This document shows positions 53,479 to 62,861 of a DNA stretch of 64,000 nucleotides, piece by piece. Under the pieces are notes generated by a model, which saw only the letters and a program-made list of their open reading frames with translations, was not told the DNA's origin and did no database searches. This stretch comes from Draconibacterium sediminis (GTDB taxonomy: Bacteria; Bacteroidota; Bacteroidia; Bacteroidales; Prolixibacteraceae), in contig NZ_JRHC01000003.1 in the NCBI RefSeq assembly GCF_000949475.1, forward strand, positions 496,001-560,000, read 5' to 3'. Position 1 is the first letter of the stretch; every line of letters starts with the position of its first letter. The translations under genes were made by a program, and so were the position numbers.

Positions 53479-55299
53479 ATGAAAAAATATATTACATATC
53501 AATTTAAGTTTATTGCATTTATTGCAATCGTATTTACGTTAATTGTGTCTTGTGAACAAGATTTTCTGGAAAAACCACCTGCCAGCGATGTTACTATTGA
53601 TACGGTTTTCACGTCATCAAGCAATGCACAACAGGTAATCTTCTCACTTTACGAAGACACTTATTTTGCACCAAATAATATTCCGCTAAACTGGTGGGGA
53701 TGGATTGGTTGGCAAAGTTGGTCGGAAATGGCAGAAGACATGTATTTTCCAAAAGTTAATTGGACCAAACACTGGCAATATGTCGATGGAACAATGAGTT
53801 CGGCCAGTAGTCAGCTGTATCCAATCGGTAACCTGTTTGCTGCGGTGCGCTCGGCGAATACATACATCGAGAAAATGAATGAAATTCCAGTACAGTCGGC
53901 TTCCGATCAAACCTACATCAACCAAATGTTGGGAGAAGCACATGCACATATTGCTTACCAGTATTTTAAAGGATTTAGGATTTGGGGAAGTTTACCATGG
54001 ATTAATACAAGGCTCGAAGGAGGAGAGGAAGCAATTCCCAGAATGCCATTTGAAGCATTGATTGATAGCATTGCAGGACGTTTAGATTTGGCTGCCAGTT
54101 TACTCCCGGAACAGTGGGAAGACCGTTGGACAGGTCGTTTTACTAAAACAGCTGCCTTAGCATTAAAAGCAAAAGTATTGGTTTATGCAGCCAGCGATTT
54201 ATATAATGGACCAACTCCATCGTATGCTTCGGGCTACGAACACTCCGAAGTTTTAGGCTATGGTAATTACGACCAACAACGTTGGCAACGTGCAGCCAAT
54301 GCTTGTAAAGCAGCTATTGATGCCGCTAACGCAGCTGGTTACGCACTTTATGATGCCGCTGGTAAAGAAAAAAATATTTACACCCTCGCCATTAACCGAA
54401 CCAGCGAGCACATCCTCTATCAAACCTTTGGAATTTATAATTCAGGAAGCTGGAATTACGCATATACCATGATGAACTGGCCTTACGGAATTGGTTGGTA
54501 CAACAGGGCTGATATAGCTTATCAACCTACTTTTCAACATGTAGATGGTTACCAAATGAGTAACGGTAAATTCCCGATTGAAGGCTACGAAGGATCTGAT
54601 GGAACTAAACCAAATATATCTCAGGCAGGTAACGATGCCGGTTATACCGACCAGAACTTTGCCAAAGACAGAGATTCCCGTTTCTATCAAAATATTGTAT
54701 ATCACGGGGCTACATTTGGCGAAGGTTACAACGATAAACTGATCAATTTCGATTTAGATAAGTCGGTGCCCGACAGAACACATGGCGATTGGTCAGGATT
54801 TAAAAGTGGTTTTATGGCGCGTAAGTTCGTAAACGAAGCATTGGGCGAAAGCTCTGCAATTACTTATCAGCCTGTTCATCCGATTATTCGACTGGCCGAT
54901 GTATACTTACTTTATGCAGAAGCTTTAAACAGAGCAAATGATGGGCCGAATGCCGAAGCGATCAGCTATTTAAACAAGGTACGCACCAGATCGGGAATGC
55001 CTGATTATGACGCATCAAATTATAAAGGTGCGACAGCAGAAGAACAGTTTCAGAATGCAATTAAGTACGAGAGAAGAGTTGAGTTGTATTTGGAAGCTAA
55101 CCGCTATTTCGACCTGCGCCGCTGGAAAAATGGCGACGACCTTGAGGTTTCATTTACCGGATGTGCTGTTAATAACGGAGTAGTATCCAGAAAAGATTTG
55201 GGGTGGACCAATAAGTGGGATGATAGGTTATACTTCCATCCATTCCATAATAATTGGGTAAACAATACTCCTGGTCTATATCAAAATCCAGGTTACTAA
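53479..55299 (+). CDS. SusD/RagB-family surface glycan-binding lipoprotein (block B, first)
   Basis: A 606-residue lipoprotein (lipobox LIVSC, about Cys25). Tryptophan-rich N-terminal part (NWWGWIGWQSWSEMAEDM near residue 70), then SANTYIEKMNEIPVQ, AHIAYQYFKGFRIWGSLPWI near 155, and the C-terminal KYERRVELYLEANRYFDLRRWKNGDD signature with a NPGY end. The Trp cluster near residues 70-80 could form part of a sugar-binding platform (inference). It pairs with the preceding SusC. Confidence 0.94.
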   Translation: MKKYITYQFKFIAFIAIVFTLIVSCEQDFLEKPPASDVTIDTVFTSSSNAQQVIFSLYEDTYFAPNNIPLNWWGWIGWQSWSEMAEDMYFPKVNWTKHWQYVDGTMSSASSQLYPIGNLFAAVRSANTYIEKMNEIPVQSASDQTYINQMLGEAHAHIAYQYFKGFRIWGSLPWINTRLEGGEEAIPRMPFEALIDSIAGRLDLAASLLPEQWEDRWTGRFTKTAALALKAKVLVYAASDLYNGPTPSYASGYEHSEVLGYGNYDQQRWQRAANACKAAIDAANAAGYALYDAAGKEKNIYTLAINRTSEHILYQTFGIYNSGSWNYAYTMMNWPYGIGWYNRADIAYQPTFQHVDGYQMSNGKFPIEGYEGSDGTKPNISQAGNDAGYTDQNFAKDRDSRFYQNIVYHGATFGEGYNDKLINFDLDKSVPDRTHGDWSGFKSGFMARKFVNEALGESSAITYQPVHPIIRLADVYLLYAEALNRANDGPNAEAISYLNKVRTRSGMPDYDASNYKGATAEEQFQNAIKYERRVELYLEANRYFDLRRWKNGDDLEVSFTGCAVNNGVVSRKDLGWTNKWDDRLYFHPFHNNWVNNTPGLYQNPGY

Positions 55300-55332
55300 T
55301 CAAATTTAGAAAGACATAAATAAGCGATTATT

Positions 55333-58065
55333 ATGAAAAAAAATATAAAAATATTTATGTTCTCAGTTGTTCTTAGCGTACTAACGTGTAGTGGGTGGGC
55401 CCAAACCGATTCCATTCCGACGAACAGCGAAGAATTATATAAAGATAAAATCGACATTGCTTATGGAAAGCAGGATAAACAAAACATTTCTTCTGCCATT
55501 TCAACAATATCGGGCCAAGAACTGGTTAAAGGAGCAGTGTCGAACTTTGGAAATACCTTGTTTGGTAAGCTTCCCGGGTTATTTGTATACCAGGGAAGTG
55601 GCGAACCTGGTAGTGATTCTCCATCATTACGTATAAGAGGTTCTTACACAGCTCCTTTGGTTATTATCGATGGTTTTGAAAGAGACATGACCAATATTGC
55701 CCCTGAAGAAGTTGAAACAGTATCTGTTTTGAAAGATGCAGCGGCAACGGCAATCTACGGTATGAAAGGGGCCAATGGAGCTATTCTTATTACAACAAAA
55801 CGAGGTAGAATTCAAAAGGGAACCATCAAAGTTTCTTTACAGTCGGGTGTGCAAACACCACAAGCTACAATGGGGGTTTTAGGTGCTACAGACTACATGA
55901 GTTACTACAACCAGGCAGCAGTTAACGATGGTTTACCCCAAAAATATTCAGCAGCAGATATTGCCGCAGCTGGTAGTTCGCCACGTTATCCCGATGTGGA
56001 TTGGCAAGGTTTGGTGTTAAAAGATTATACCAATTTGTCTAAAGCAAACGTTGAATTTCTGGGAGGTTCGGAGTTTGTTCGCTACTTTGTTAACTTCGGA
56101 TTTCTGTACAACAACGGTATTTACAAACCTGAAAATCCCGATTTTAAAGCAAATCCAAATGTACTGCGAATGAATATTCGCTCGAATATTGATGTGAACA
56201 TTACAAAAAGTACCTTGTTTTCGTTGGATTTAGCCGGAAGCATTAACCGAAATGTTTATCCTGCCGATAATACCAGTAGGATATGGACTTCATTACTAAC
56301 CCTTCCGCCAAATGCGATGAATCCGGTTAATCCAGATGGTAGTTATGGTGGTTCGTCTATATATCTAAATAATCCTTTGGGAATGCTAGAAACCGGTGGT
56401 AGAAATACAGCTATGGACCAGTTTTTGAATGCAGGATTTAGGTTAAAACAAGATTTGGATGTTATTACCAAAGGTTTATCGGTAAGCTTGGGCTATGTGC
56501 TCGACAATGGAGCAGTAAATAGCGACGGCAACTGGCGCTATTTTGTAGTAAAACAGATTGCACCCGGTACAGGTGACGATTACAATTATTACTCTTATAG
56601 AGAAGATACCCAATACAACCAGTGGAGCAATGCTTCTAGTACAAGATATGCTAGCTTTGACGCAGATATTCGATATAAAATGCCTGAATCGAATGGTAAT
56701 AAACTTGATGTTTTATTGCGTGCGCAAAGCGACAAACAATACCGGGCAAATAGTGATCTGTCACCATATTTAACTAATAATTATGGTGCGAGGATTCAAT
56801 ATTCGAAAAACGATACATATTTGTTAGAAGTAGCTGCAAGTTATTTTGGCTCCGACCAATATGCCGATGGTAATAAATACGGCTTTTTCCCTTCAGTGTC
56901 TGCCGGATGGGTATTCTCTAACGAAGAATTTGCCAGCGAGAGCAAAACTTTCACTTATGGAAAACTTAGGGCATCATACGGTATAAACGGTTATAACCGG
57001 TATGTAAATGGCAGGTATCCTTTCGAACAGTTTTATACTGGAGGTGGTGGTTTCCCAATTGGTACCAATTGGTCGTGGTTTGGCGGATTACAGCCGGGCA
57101 TGTTGGCAAACGAAGATATTGGCTGGGAAATAGCTAAAAAATTCAATGTAGGGGTTGATTTGGAACTTTTTGGAAACATTTCTATTGAAGCCGATTATTT
57201 TTTGAACAAACATAGCGATGTTCTTACCATTGATTACACAAAACCAGCGGTTTCGGGAGCAACACTTCCTTACGAAAATATTGGTCAGATGACTGATAGA
57301 GGTTTCGATTTTAAAATTGGATATGCTTCGCAGAATGATGGTTTTAACTGGTACGCCGATTTAATGTTCTCGTATTACACAAATACTATTGACGAGATGG
57401 GAGAAGCTTTAAATTCTGGCGAGTTGGAATACTTGAATAAAACAGGTAACTCTAATACTGCAATTTATGGTTTAGAATCGATTGGCTATTTTGAAAGTGA
57501 TGATGATATTCAATTATCACCAGAGCAAACCTTCGGTACACCACGGATTGGCGATTTAAAATATGCCGACCAAAATAACGACAATATTATCGATTCAAGA
57601 GATATGGTTGTTATAGGAGATTGGCGTCCCAACATGGATTTGGGTTTAAAACTTGGTTTTACCTGGAACAACTTTGATGCAGAGGCATTTTTGCAAGGAC
57701 AATTTAATAAGGATATAAACCTTTCAGGCAATGCAATGGCTCAACCTTTTATCCACGGTAATGCTGTTAACGAGATTGTTGCCGAAGATGGATTCCCAAC
57801 CCTTTCGCTTAGCAATATGAATAATTATCAAGCATCGTCGTACTGGATTAGAAAGGGAGATTTTGTAAAACTGAGAAACTTTGAGTTGGGTTATACGTTG
57901 CCCGAAACAACTGTTGCCCGTATAAAAATGGAAAAAGCACGAGTATTTGTAAGGGCCGTCAATGCACTAACTTTCAGTATCTGGGACTATACCGATCCAG
58001 AATACACTTCTATTGGATACCCTCCAATGAAATCGTATCTACTGGGAGTTAATTTAAACTTTTAA
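55333..58065 (+). CDS. SusC-family TonB-dependent transporter, short form with degenerate TonB box (block B, second)
   Basis: A 910-residue transporter, about 170 residues shorter than the primary SusC of this block. After the signal peptide (ends GWAQT) there is no carboxypeptidase-regulatory-like domain, and the TonB box region reads DKIDIAYGKQDKQN instead of the usual EVVVVGYG. The plug (FGNTLFGKLPGLFVYQGSG...GMKGANGAILITTKRG) and barrel (ending YLLGVNLNF) are otherwise complete, and the frame is unbroken, so it appears functional. It sits between two SusD genes and pairs with the following one. The lack of the N-terminal domain suggests a distinct mode of TonB coupling or a specialised substrate. 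Confidence 0.92.
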   Translation: MKKNIKIFMFSVVLSVLTCSGWAQTDSIPTNSEELYKDKIDIAYGKQDKQNISSAISTISGQELVKGAVSNFGNTLFGKLPGLFVYQGSGEPGSDSPSLRIRGSYTAPLVIIDGFERDMTNIAPEEVETVSVLKDAAATAIYGMKGANGAILITTKRGRIQKGTIKVSLQSGVQTPQATMGVLGATDYMSYYNQAAVNDGLPQKYSAADIAAAGSSPRYPDVDWQGLVLKDYTNLSKANVEFLGGSEFVRYFVNFGFLYNNGIYKPENPDFKANPNVLRMNIRSNIDVNITKSTLFSLDLAGSINRNVYPADNTSRIWTSLLTLPPNAMNPVNPDGSYGGSSIYLNNPLGMLETGGRNTAMDQFLNAGFRLKQDLDVITKGLSVSLGYVLDNGAVNSDGNWRYFVVKQIAPGTGDDYNYYSYREDTQYNQWSNASSTRYASFDADIRYKMPESNGNKLDVLLRAQSDKQYRANSDLSPYLTNNYGARIQYSKNDTYLLEVAASYFGSDQYADGNKYGFFPSVSAGWVFSNEEFASESKTFTYGKLRASYGINGYNRYVNGRYPFEQFYTGGGGFPIGTNWSWFGGLQPGMLANEDIGWEIAKKFNVGVDLELFGNISIEADYFLNKHSDVLTIDYTKPAVSGATLPYENIGQMTDRGFDFKIGYASQNDGFNWYADLMFSYYTNTIDEMGEALNSGELEYLNKTGNSNTAIYGLESIGYFESDDDIQLSPEQTFGTPRIGDLKYADQNNDNIIDSRDMVVIGDWRPNMDLGLKLGFTWNNFDAEAFLQGQFNKDINLSGNAMAQPFIHGNAVNEIVAEDGFPTLSLSNMNNYQASSYWIRKGDFVKLRNFELGYTLPETTVARIKMEKARVFVRAVNALTFSIWDYTDPEYTSIGYPPMKSYLLGVNLNF

Positions 58066-58092
58066 GCGTAAAACAGATAAAACAAATTTGAT

Positions 58093-59796
58093 ATGAAGAA
58101 TCATTCAAAAATAGCAACGATATTAGTTTCAATTCTTCTGTTTTTCACAGCTTGTCAGGAATTGGAAATGGAACAAGATACCGGGATTACCGATGATTTG
58201 TTGTGGAGCAATCCCAGTTATGTCGAGAATTTTGTTATTGATATAATTAGCGAAATGCCATCTGGATTTAATACCAGGGAATTTGGCTGGACTTTTTACG
58301 CTAATGCCACCGATGAAGCTGAAAATTCGAACGCAAGAACATCAGTGCAAAACATGAATTCGGGAAACTGGAATTCAACTACCGGATTTATTGATAATAT
58401 TTGGAACCATTACTATGGTGGTATTTATAAGGTAAATTTGTTTCTGGAAAAAACAGCAAATATTACTTACGATACTTTCGAACCCAGCCAACGTGAACTA
58501 TACCTTTCGAGGCTGGAGTATTTTAAGGCGGAAGCTCGTTTTTTACGTGCTTTATTTTACTACGAACTGGTAAAACATTACGGTGGAGTAGTATTGGTTG
58601 GCGACAACGCTGTTCAGACATTAGACGATATTGATAATGATACTTTCGATGCCGACAGGTCTTCTTTTACAGCATGTGCAAATTATATTATTAGCGAGTG
58701 CGACTATTTAATAGACAATGAACTACTTCCGTTGTTGGATGAAGGTGCAGACCAGGGACGTCCGAATGGAACTGCGGCAAAAGCAATAAAATGTAAAACG
58801 CAAGTATTATTGGCAAGCCCAATTTACAACACGGACATTACAGAAGGTTCATCAGAACAAATGAATTACTGGAAAGCAGTAGCAGTAACGGCCCAAGATA
58901 TTGCGTTTGATAAAATATTTTCATTTGGTCCTTACGATACTTATGATGGCACAAGCCCTGAAGTAATTTTAGGTTACCGTCATAAAAATATCAATGCTCT
59001 TGAAAAACGGAATTTTCCAATTGGAGCTGAGGGAATTGATGTTTCCTCGGGAAGTACAAATCCAACTCAAAACCTGGTGGATGCCTATCGAATGAAAAAC
59101 GGATTAAAAATCGATGATCCAAATTCGGGTTACGATCCTGCCAATCCTTATGAGAATCGCGACGATCGATTAAAACAAACAATTTTATACAATGGGGCTG
59201 ATTGGAATGAACGAAATGTAGAACCCCGTAAAATAGAGATTTTTAGAGGAGGGCGTGATGGAATGGATCGCGATTATGGAACCAAAACCGGATATTATCT
59301 GAAAAAATACATGGATCCAACTTTAGACCTTCGTCAGGGACAAGGTTCAAACCGCGAATGGCCTATCTTCCGTTTTGCCGATATAATTCTTATTTGGTCA
59401 GAGGCAGTGAACGAAGTTTGGGGACCTACCACGCGTGGCGACTCATATTTAACTGCAACAACTATTTTAAACCAAACCATTGTACGACATGGTGGTTTGG
59501 AAGAATTACCGCTGACGGGATTTTCACAAGAAGAACTTAGAGAACGTATCCGTGAAGAACGTTTTATCGAGCTGGCATTTGAGGGGCAACGTGCCTGGGA
59601 TTTACGTCGTTGGGGAATTGCCGAAGAGGTTTTGAGCCAACCCGTTTATAAAATGGAAGTTACTAAAAATGCCGACGGAACATTCAATTACGTAAAGCAA
59701 AAACTGGAAGACCGTTATTTCGAAGATCGAATGAATTTATATCCGATTCCACAACGTGACGTGAACAATGGCCTTGTTCAAAATACTGGTTGGTAG
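58093..59796 (+). CDS. SusD/RagB-family surface glycan-binding lipoprotein (block B, second)
   Basis: A 567-residue lipoprotein (lipobox FFTAC, about Cys21). SusD features: FIDNIWNHYYGGIYKVNLFLEK near residue 95, YFKAEARFLRALFYYELVKHYGGVVLV near 145, AAKAIKCKTQVLLASPIYNTD near 235, and the C-terminal IREERFIELAFEGQRAWDLRRWGIAEE with a NTGW end. It is the partner of the short-form SusC. The type IX-secreted protein gene begins 24 bases after its stop. Confidence 0.94.
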   Translation: MKNHSKIATILVSILLFFTACQELEMEQDTGITDDLLWSNPSYVENFVIDIISEMPSGFNTREFGWTFYANATDEAENSNARTSVQNMNSGNWNSTTGFIDNIWNHYYGGIYKVNLFLEKTANITYDTFEPSQRELYLSRLEYFKAEARFLRALFYYELVKHYGGVVLVGDNAVQTLDDIDNDTFDADRSSFTACANYIISECDYLIDNELLPLLDEGADQGRPNGTAAKAIKCKTQVLLASPIYNTDITEGSSEQMNYWKAVAVTAQDIAFDKIFSFGPYDTYDGTSPEVILGYRHKNINALEKRNFPIGAEGIDVSSGSTNPTQNLVDAYRMKNGLKIDDPNSGYDPANPYENRDDRLKQTILYNGADWNERNVEPRKIEIFRGGRDGMDRDYGTKTGYYLKKYMDPTLDLRQGQGSNREWPIFRFADIILIWSEAVNEVWGPTTRGDSYLTATTILNQTIVRHGGLEELPLTGFSQEELRERIREERFIELAFEGQRAWDLRRWGIAEEVLSQPVYKMEVTKNADGTFNYVKQKLEDRYFEDRMNLYPIPQRDVNNGLVQNTGW

Positions 59797-59820
59797 GTTT
59801 AATGAAATCAAAAATTTAAG

Positions 59821-62763
59821 ATGATGAAATATATAATATTTATATTCACAATATTGATGTCCTTTCCGGCTTTTGCACAGGACGACATCCCCGTAAAAAC
59901 AGATGGAACAAAATACTATCTCCAGATTTATGATGGAGAAACAAACGAGAAAGTATTGCAATATGAAAATCCTGCTGGTTGGCAATATATGATTTTTACA
60001 GGCGATTATTTTGATGGCTCGGCAAAACAACTTTGGTCGTTCGAAGCTACTGAAATGTACCCCGGGTATTTTAGTATTGTAAATCATGAATTTGGCAATA
60101 CGCATCACTTGATGTCGTATAACTGGTATGCATATTTCACTGATGCAGCTAATAGAGATCCAAGGTCGGATAAAGAAATGCAGTTTAAGTTTGTAAAAGT
60201 TACGGATGAGTATTACAAACTGGTAACCATTGAAAAACCTACCGATGGATCGCTTTATGGCATTAACTATACACCCGGTGCCGATGCGCTTAATGTTGAT
60301 GAAAATGGGCAAGCTGATTTTGGTGATGTGAAGAGTGATGATATTACCCCAGAGAATATGGTTAATATGGTATTTAAAGTGATAGAGTTTAATCCAATAG
60401 CACTTTATGAAGAATCAATTGTTCGGGGGGATGAATTATACAACAGCAATCCCAATGCTCCGGAAAAGGCACGTTATGATTTATTCTACATCTTGGAAAA
60501 AGCGCGTGAAATACGGGTGTTTGGAACCGATGGTGAAATGCTGAACTTCCAGACTCATATTGATTCTGTGGTAAATCTTTTTAATCAGTCGGTGGGATTA
60601 GTAACCGTTGTAAACGATGCCAGGGCTTTTATCGATACAACAAATGTTGACGATGAAGTTAAAGCTTCTTTTAATGCTCTGATTAATGATGCGGAGCAAT
60701 TCTTAAATTCCGACGACCTTGTTTATGATGAGATTGGATCTGTTGAAACAAAAATCAATAATGCCAGAAAAGTAGTTGAGGCTATTTTTGCCGCTCAAAC
60801 ATATGGAGAAACCCTGGCAGAACAAGACGCTGCTCTTTCTTCTGGATTGATGGTTTCAATGGATACCGCAAAAGCTGTATTGGCAAATGATACTGCTGGT
60901 GTAAGCGATTATACTTTTGCTATCGAACATTTAACTAGCACTCAAGGAATAATTACTGAAATTATTGCAGCTAATGAGCTGATTGATGCAACCCAAGAAT
61001 TTCAGGAGGCAAAAGATGCCCTGTTACTTGTTATACAAAACATTACTGCAGTTATTAATAGTAGTGGCAATTCTATCGCAGATTTAGATGCAGCTCTTGC
61101 TGAAATGCAAGATGCCATAAAAGTTTTTCAAAAAGCGTTGGAAGCCGGTGATACACCGATTGAGTTAAAAAATGCTGGTTTTGATTCAGATTTAGCCGAT
61201 TGGATTGTTGAATCTCCGACTCCCGAAGCTGCTTATGGTCAAAACAGGGGAATTGATGGTTCTCGCAGTATTACGTGGTGGAAAGGTGCTGACTATCAGA
61301 TGAAGGTTTACCAATCCATAAGCAATATACCAAATGGAACTTACAACATTAGTTGCGTTTATAGAAATAGTTCTGAAGGAACGATTGGTTTGTTTGCCGA
61401 AAGCGGGGCTAACGTTGTTGATTTGCCACTTCCCCTTTATAATAATGGCGAACAAGACTTAACAAAAGCCGAAATCGAGGTTGCGGTAACCGATGGTACT
61501 CTAAGATTTGGTATTAGAGGGCAGGGTGAAAATAATGGTGTACCTGCCGGTAACTGGATAATTTTTGATGAATTTGAAGTAAAACTGTCGGCAGATGTAG
61601 CGATAAAAAATGCCGGTTTTGATTCCGATTTAGCCGATTGGATTGTAGAATCTCCAACTCCTGAAGCGGCCTATGCCCAAGATAGGGGAATTGATGCTTC
61701 ACGCAGTATTACCTGGTGGAATGGTGCCGATTACCAGATGAAGTTCTACCAAACGATTAGCAATATGCCAAATGGAACATATAAAGTTAGTTGCGTTTAT
61801 CGAAATAGTGCTGATAGCACGATTGGTTTGTTTGCTGAAAGTGGAACTAATGTTGTTGATTTGCCACTTACACTTTACAATAATGGAGAACAGGATTTAA
61901 AGAAAGCCCAGATTGTGGTAGCCGTGTCCAATGGTACTTTAAGCTTTGGTGTAAGAGGACAAGGTGAAAACAATGGAGTACCGGCAGGAAACTGGATAAT
62001 TTTTGATGAATTTGAAGTAACACGAATGCCAGATGTACCTGTTGTTAATGGTGGTTTTGATGCAGACCTTGCCAATTGGCTTGTTGAATCTCCGACACCG
62101 GAAGCTGCCTATGCCCAAAACAGAGGAATAGATGCTTCGCGAAGTATTACCTGGTGGAGAGGTTCCGACTATCAGATGAAGTTCTACCAATCAATGAGCA
62201 ATATGCTTAACGGAACGTACAAAATTAGTTGCGTGTATAGAAATAGTGCTGAAGGTACGATTGGTTTGTTTGCCGAAAGCGGGGCTAACGTTGTTGATTT
62301 GCCGCTTCCTCTTTATAACAATGGTGAACAAGACTTATCGAAAGCCGAAATTGAGGTCGCTGTTACCGATGGTGCTTTAGATTTTGGTATGAGAGGACAA
62401 GGCGATGACAATGGAGTACCTGCTGGCAATTGGATAATATATGATGAGTTTCAGATTCTAATCAAATCAATTACTCCGGTTTACGAAGTGGTTGAACCAA
62501 CCCCTAGTCAAATGTTTGTCACTGATGTCCAAACACAAAAGTTCGACAACGAGATTAAATACTGGCAGAACAATCAACGTTTAAACATTCAATCAAACGA
62601 GGAGATTGTTAATTATCAGGTTTATAGCATTACAGGAGCATTGGTCGATCAGAAAGAAACAAGAACCACAACGTTGTCTATCCCAATGAGAAAAGGGATT
62701 TTTATTGTACGTGTATTAACTGAAAATGGATTTATTGATACCGAAAAGGTTATCGTTAATTAG
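59821..62763 (+). CDS. Type IX-secreted multimodular protein with three tandem carbohydrate-binding-like repeats
   Basis: A 980-residue secreted protein (signal about residues 1-20, ending AFAQ). Order: an N-terminal beta-rich domain (about 22-190, TKYYLQIYDGETNEKVLQ..., perhaps beta-trefoil/ricin-like), a helical region (about 200-448, with repeated AEQFL, KINNARK and AALAEMQDAIK patterns resembling FIVAR-type helical spacers), then three tandem repeats of exactly 146 residues (about 451-596, 597-742, 743-888). Each repeat has DLA(D/N)W(I/L)VESPTPEAAY and NNGVPAGNWII(F/Y)DEF. The last ~80 residues (IVNYQVYSITGALVDQK, then the IPMRKGIFIVRV end) are a type IX secretion C-terminal sorting domain. 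No catalytic domain was recognised. It is in the position of a surface glycan-binding protein, and is therefore likely a surface binding scaffold. Confidence 0.85.
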   Translation: MMKYIIFIFTILMSFPAFAQDDIPVKTDGTKYYLQIYDGETNEKVLQYENPAGWQYMIFTGDYFDGSAKQLWSFEATEMYPGYFSIVNHEFGNTHHLMSYNWYAYFTDAANRDPRSDKEMQFKFVKVTDEYYKLVTIEKPTDGSLYGINYTPGADALNVDENGQADFGDVKSDDITPENMVNMVFKVIEFNPIALYEESIVRGDELYNSNPNAPEKARYDLFYILEKAREIRVFGTDGEMLNFQTHIDSVVNLFNQSVGLVTVVNDARAFIDTTNVDDEVKASFNALINDAEQFLNSDDLVYDEIGSVETKINNARKVVEAIFAAQTYGETLAEQDAALSSGLMVSMDTAKAVLANDTAGVSDYTFAIEHLTSTQGIITEIIAANELIDATQEFQEAKDALLLVIQNITAVINSSGNSIADLDAALAEMQDAIKVFQKALEAGDTPIELKNAGFDSDLADWIVESPTPEAAYGQNRGIDGSRSITWWKGADYQMKVYQSISNIPNGTYNISCVYRNSSEGTIGLFAESGANVVDLPLPLYNNGEQDLTKAEIEVAVTDGTLRFGIRGQGENNGVPAGNWIIFDEFEVKLSADVAIKNAGFDSDLADWIVESPTPEAAYAQDRGIDASRSITWWNGADYQMKFYQTISNMPNGTYKVSCVYRNSADSTIGLFAESGTNVVDLPLTLYNNGEQDLKKAQIVVAVSNGTLSFGVRGQGENNGVPAGNWIIFDEFEVTRMPDVPVVNGGFDADLANWLVESPTPEAAYAQNRGIDASRSITWWRGSDYQMKFYQSMSNMLNGTYKISCVYRNSAEGTIGLFAESGANVVDLPLPLYNNGEQDLSKAEIEVAVTDGALDFGMRGQGDDNGVPAGNWIIYDEFQILIKSITPVYEVVEPTPSQMFVTDVQTQKFDNEIKYWQNNQRLNIQSNEEIVNYQVYSITGALVDQKETRTTTLSIPMRKGIFIVRVLTENGFIDTEKVIVN
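61171..62484 (+). repeat. Three in-frame tandem repeats of 438 bases
   Basis: Units start at 61171, 61609 and 62047, each exactly 438 bases (146 codons). They encode beta-sandwich-like modules with nearly the same sequence, including SRSITWW, GTIGLFAESG or STIGLFAESG and DLPL(P/T)LYNNGEQDL. High similarity with a constant length points to recent duplication or gene conversion. Such repeats can change number by recombination. Confidence 0.95.
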
Positions 62764-62785
62764 TATAGTTCTTAGTTTAGTTTGA

Positions 62786-62817
62786 AAAGAAGATGTTGAA
62801 AGCAACATCTTCTTTTT
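62786..62817 (+). terminator. Strong Rho-independent terminator after uptake block B
   Basis: Perfect 11-base stem AGAAGATGTTG (62788-62798), loop AAAG, CAACATCTTCT (62803-62813), extended by an AA/TT pair, then a T-tract to 62817. It lies 23 bases after the stop of the type IX-secreted protein and 45 bases before the next start. Confidence 0.93.
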
Positions 62818-62861
62818 CCCAATTTTTGATGTTCAACCTATTTTCAACTTATATTAAAAGG

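Noticed and set aside
59737-60312. A 191-codon open frame on the minus strand
   Set aside because: It overlaps the end of a SusD gene and the start of the type IX-secreted protein, both strongly supported, and its translation resembles no protein family.
61171-62484. CRISPR-like regular repeats
   Set aside because: The repeat unit is 438 bases long, in frame and protein-coding, with no short repeats or unique spacers.
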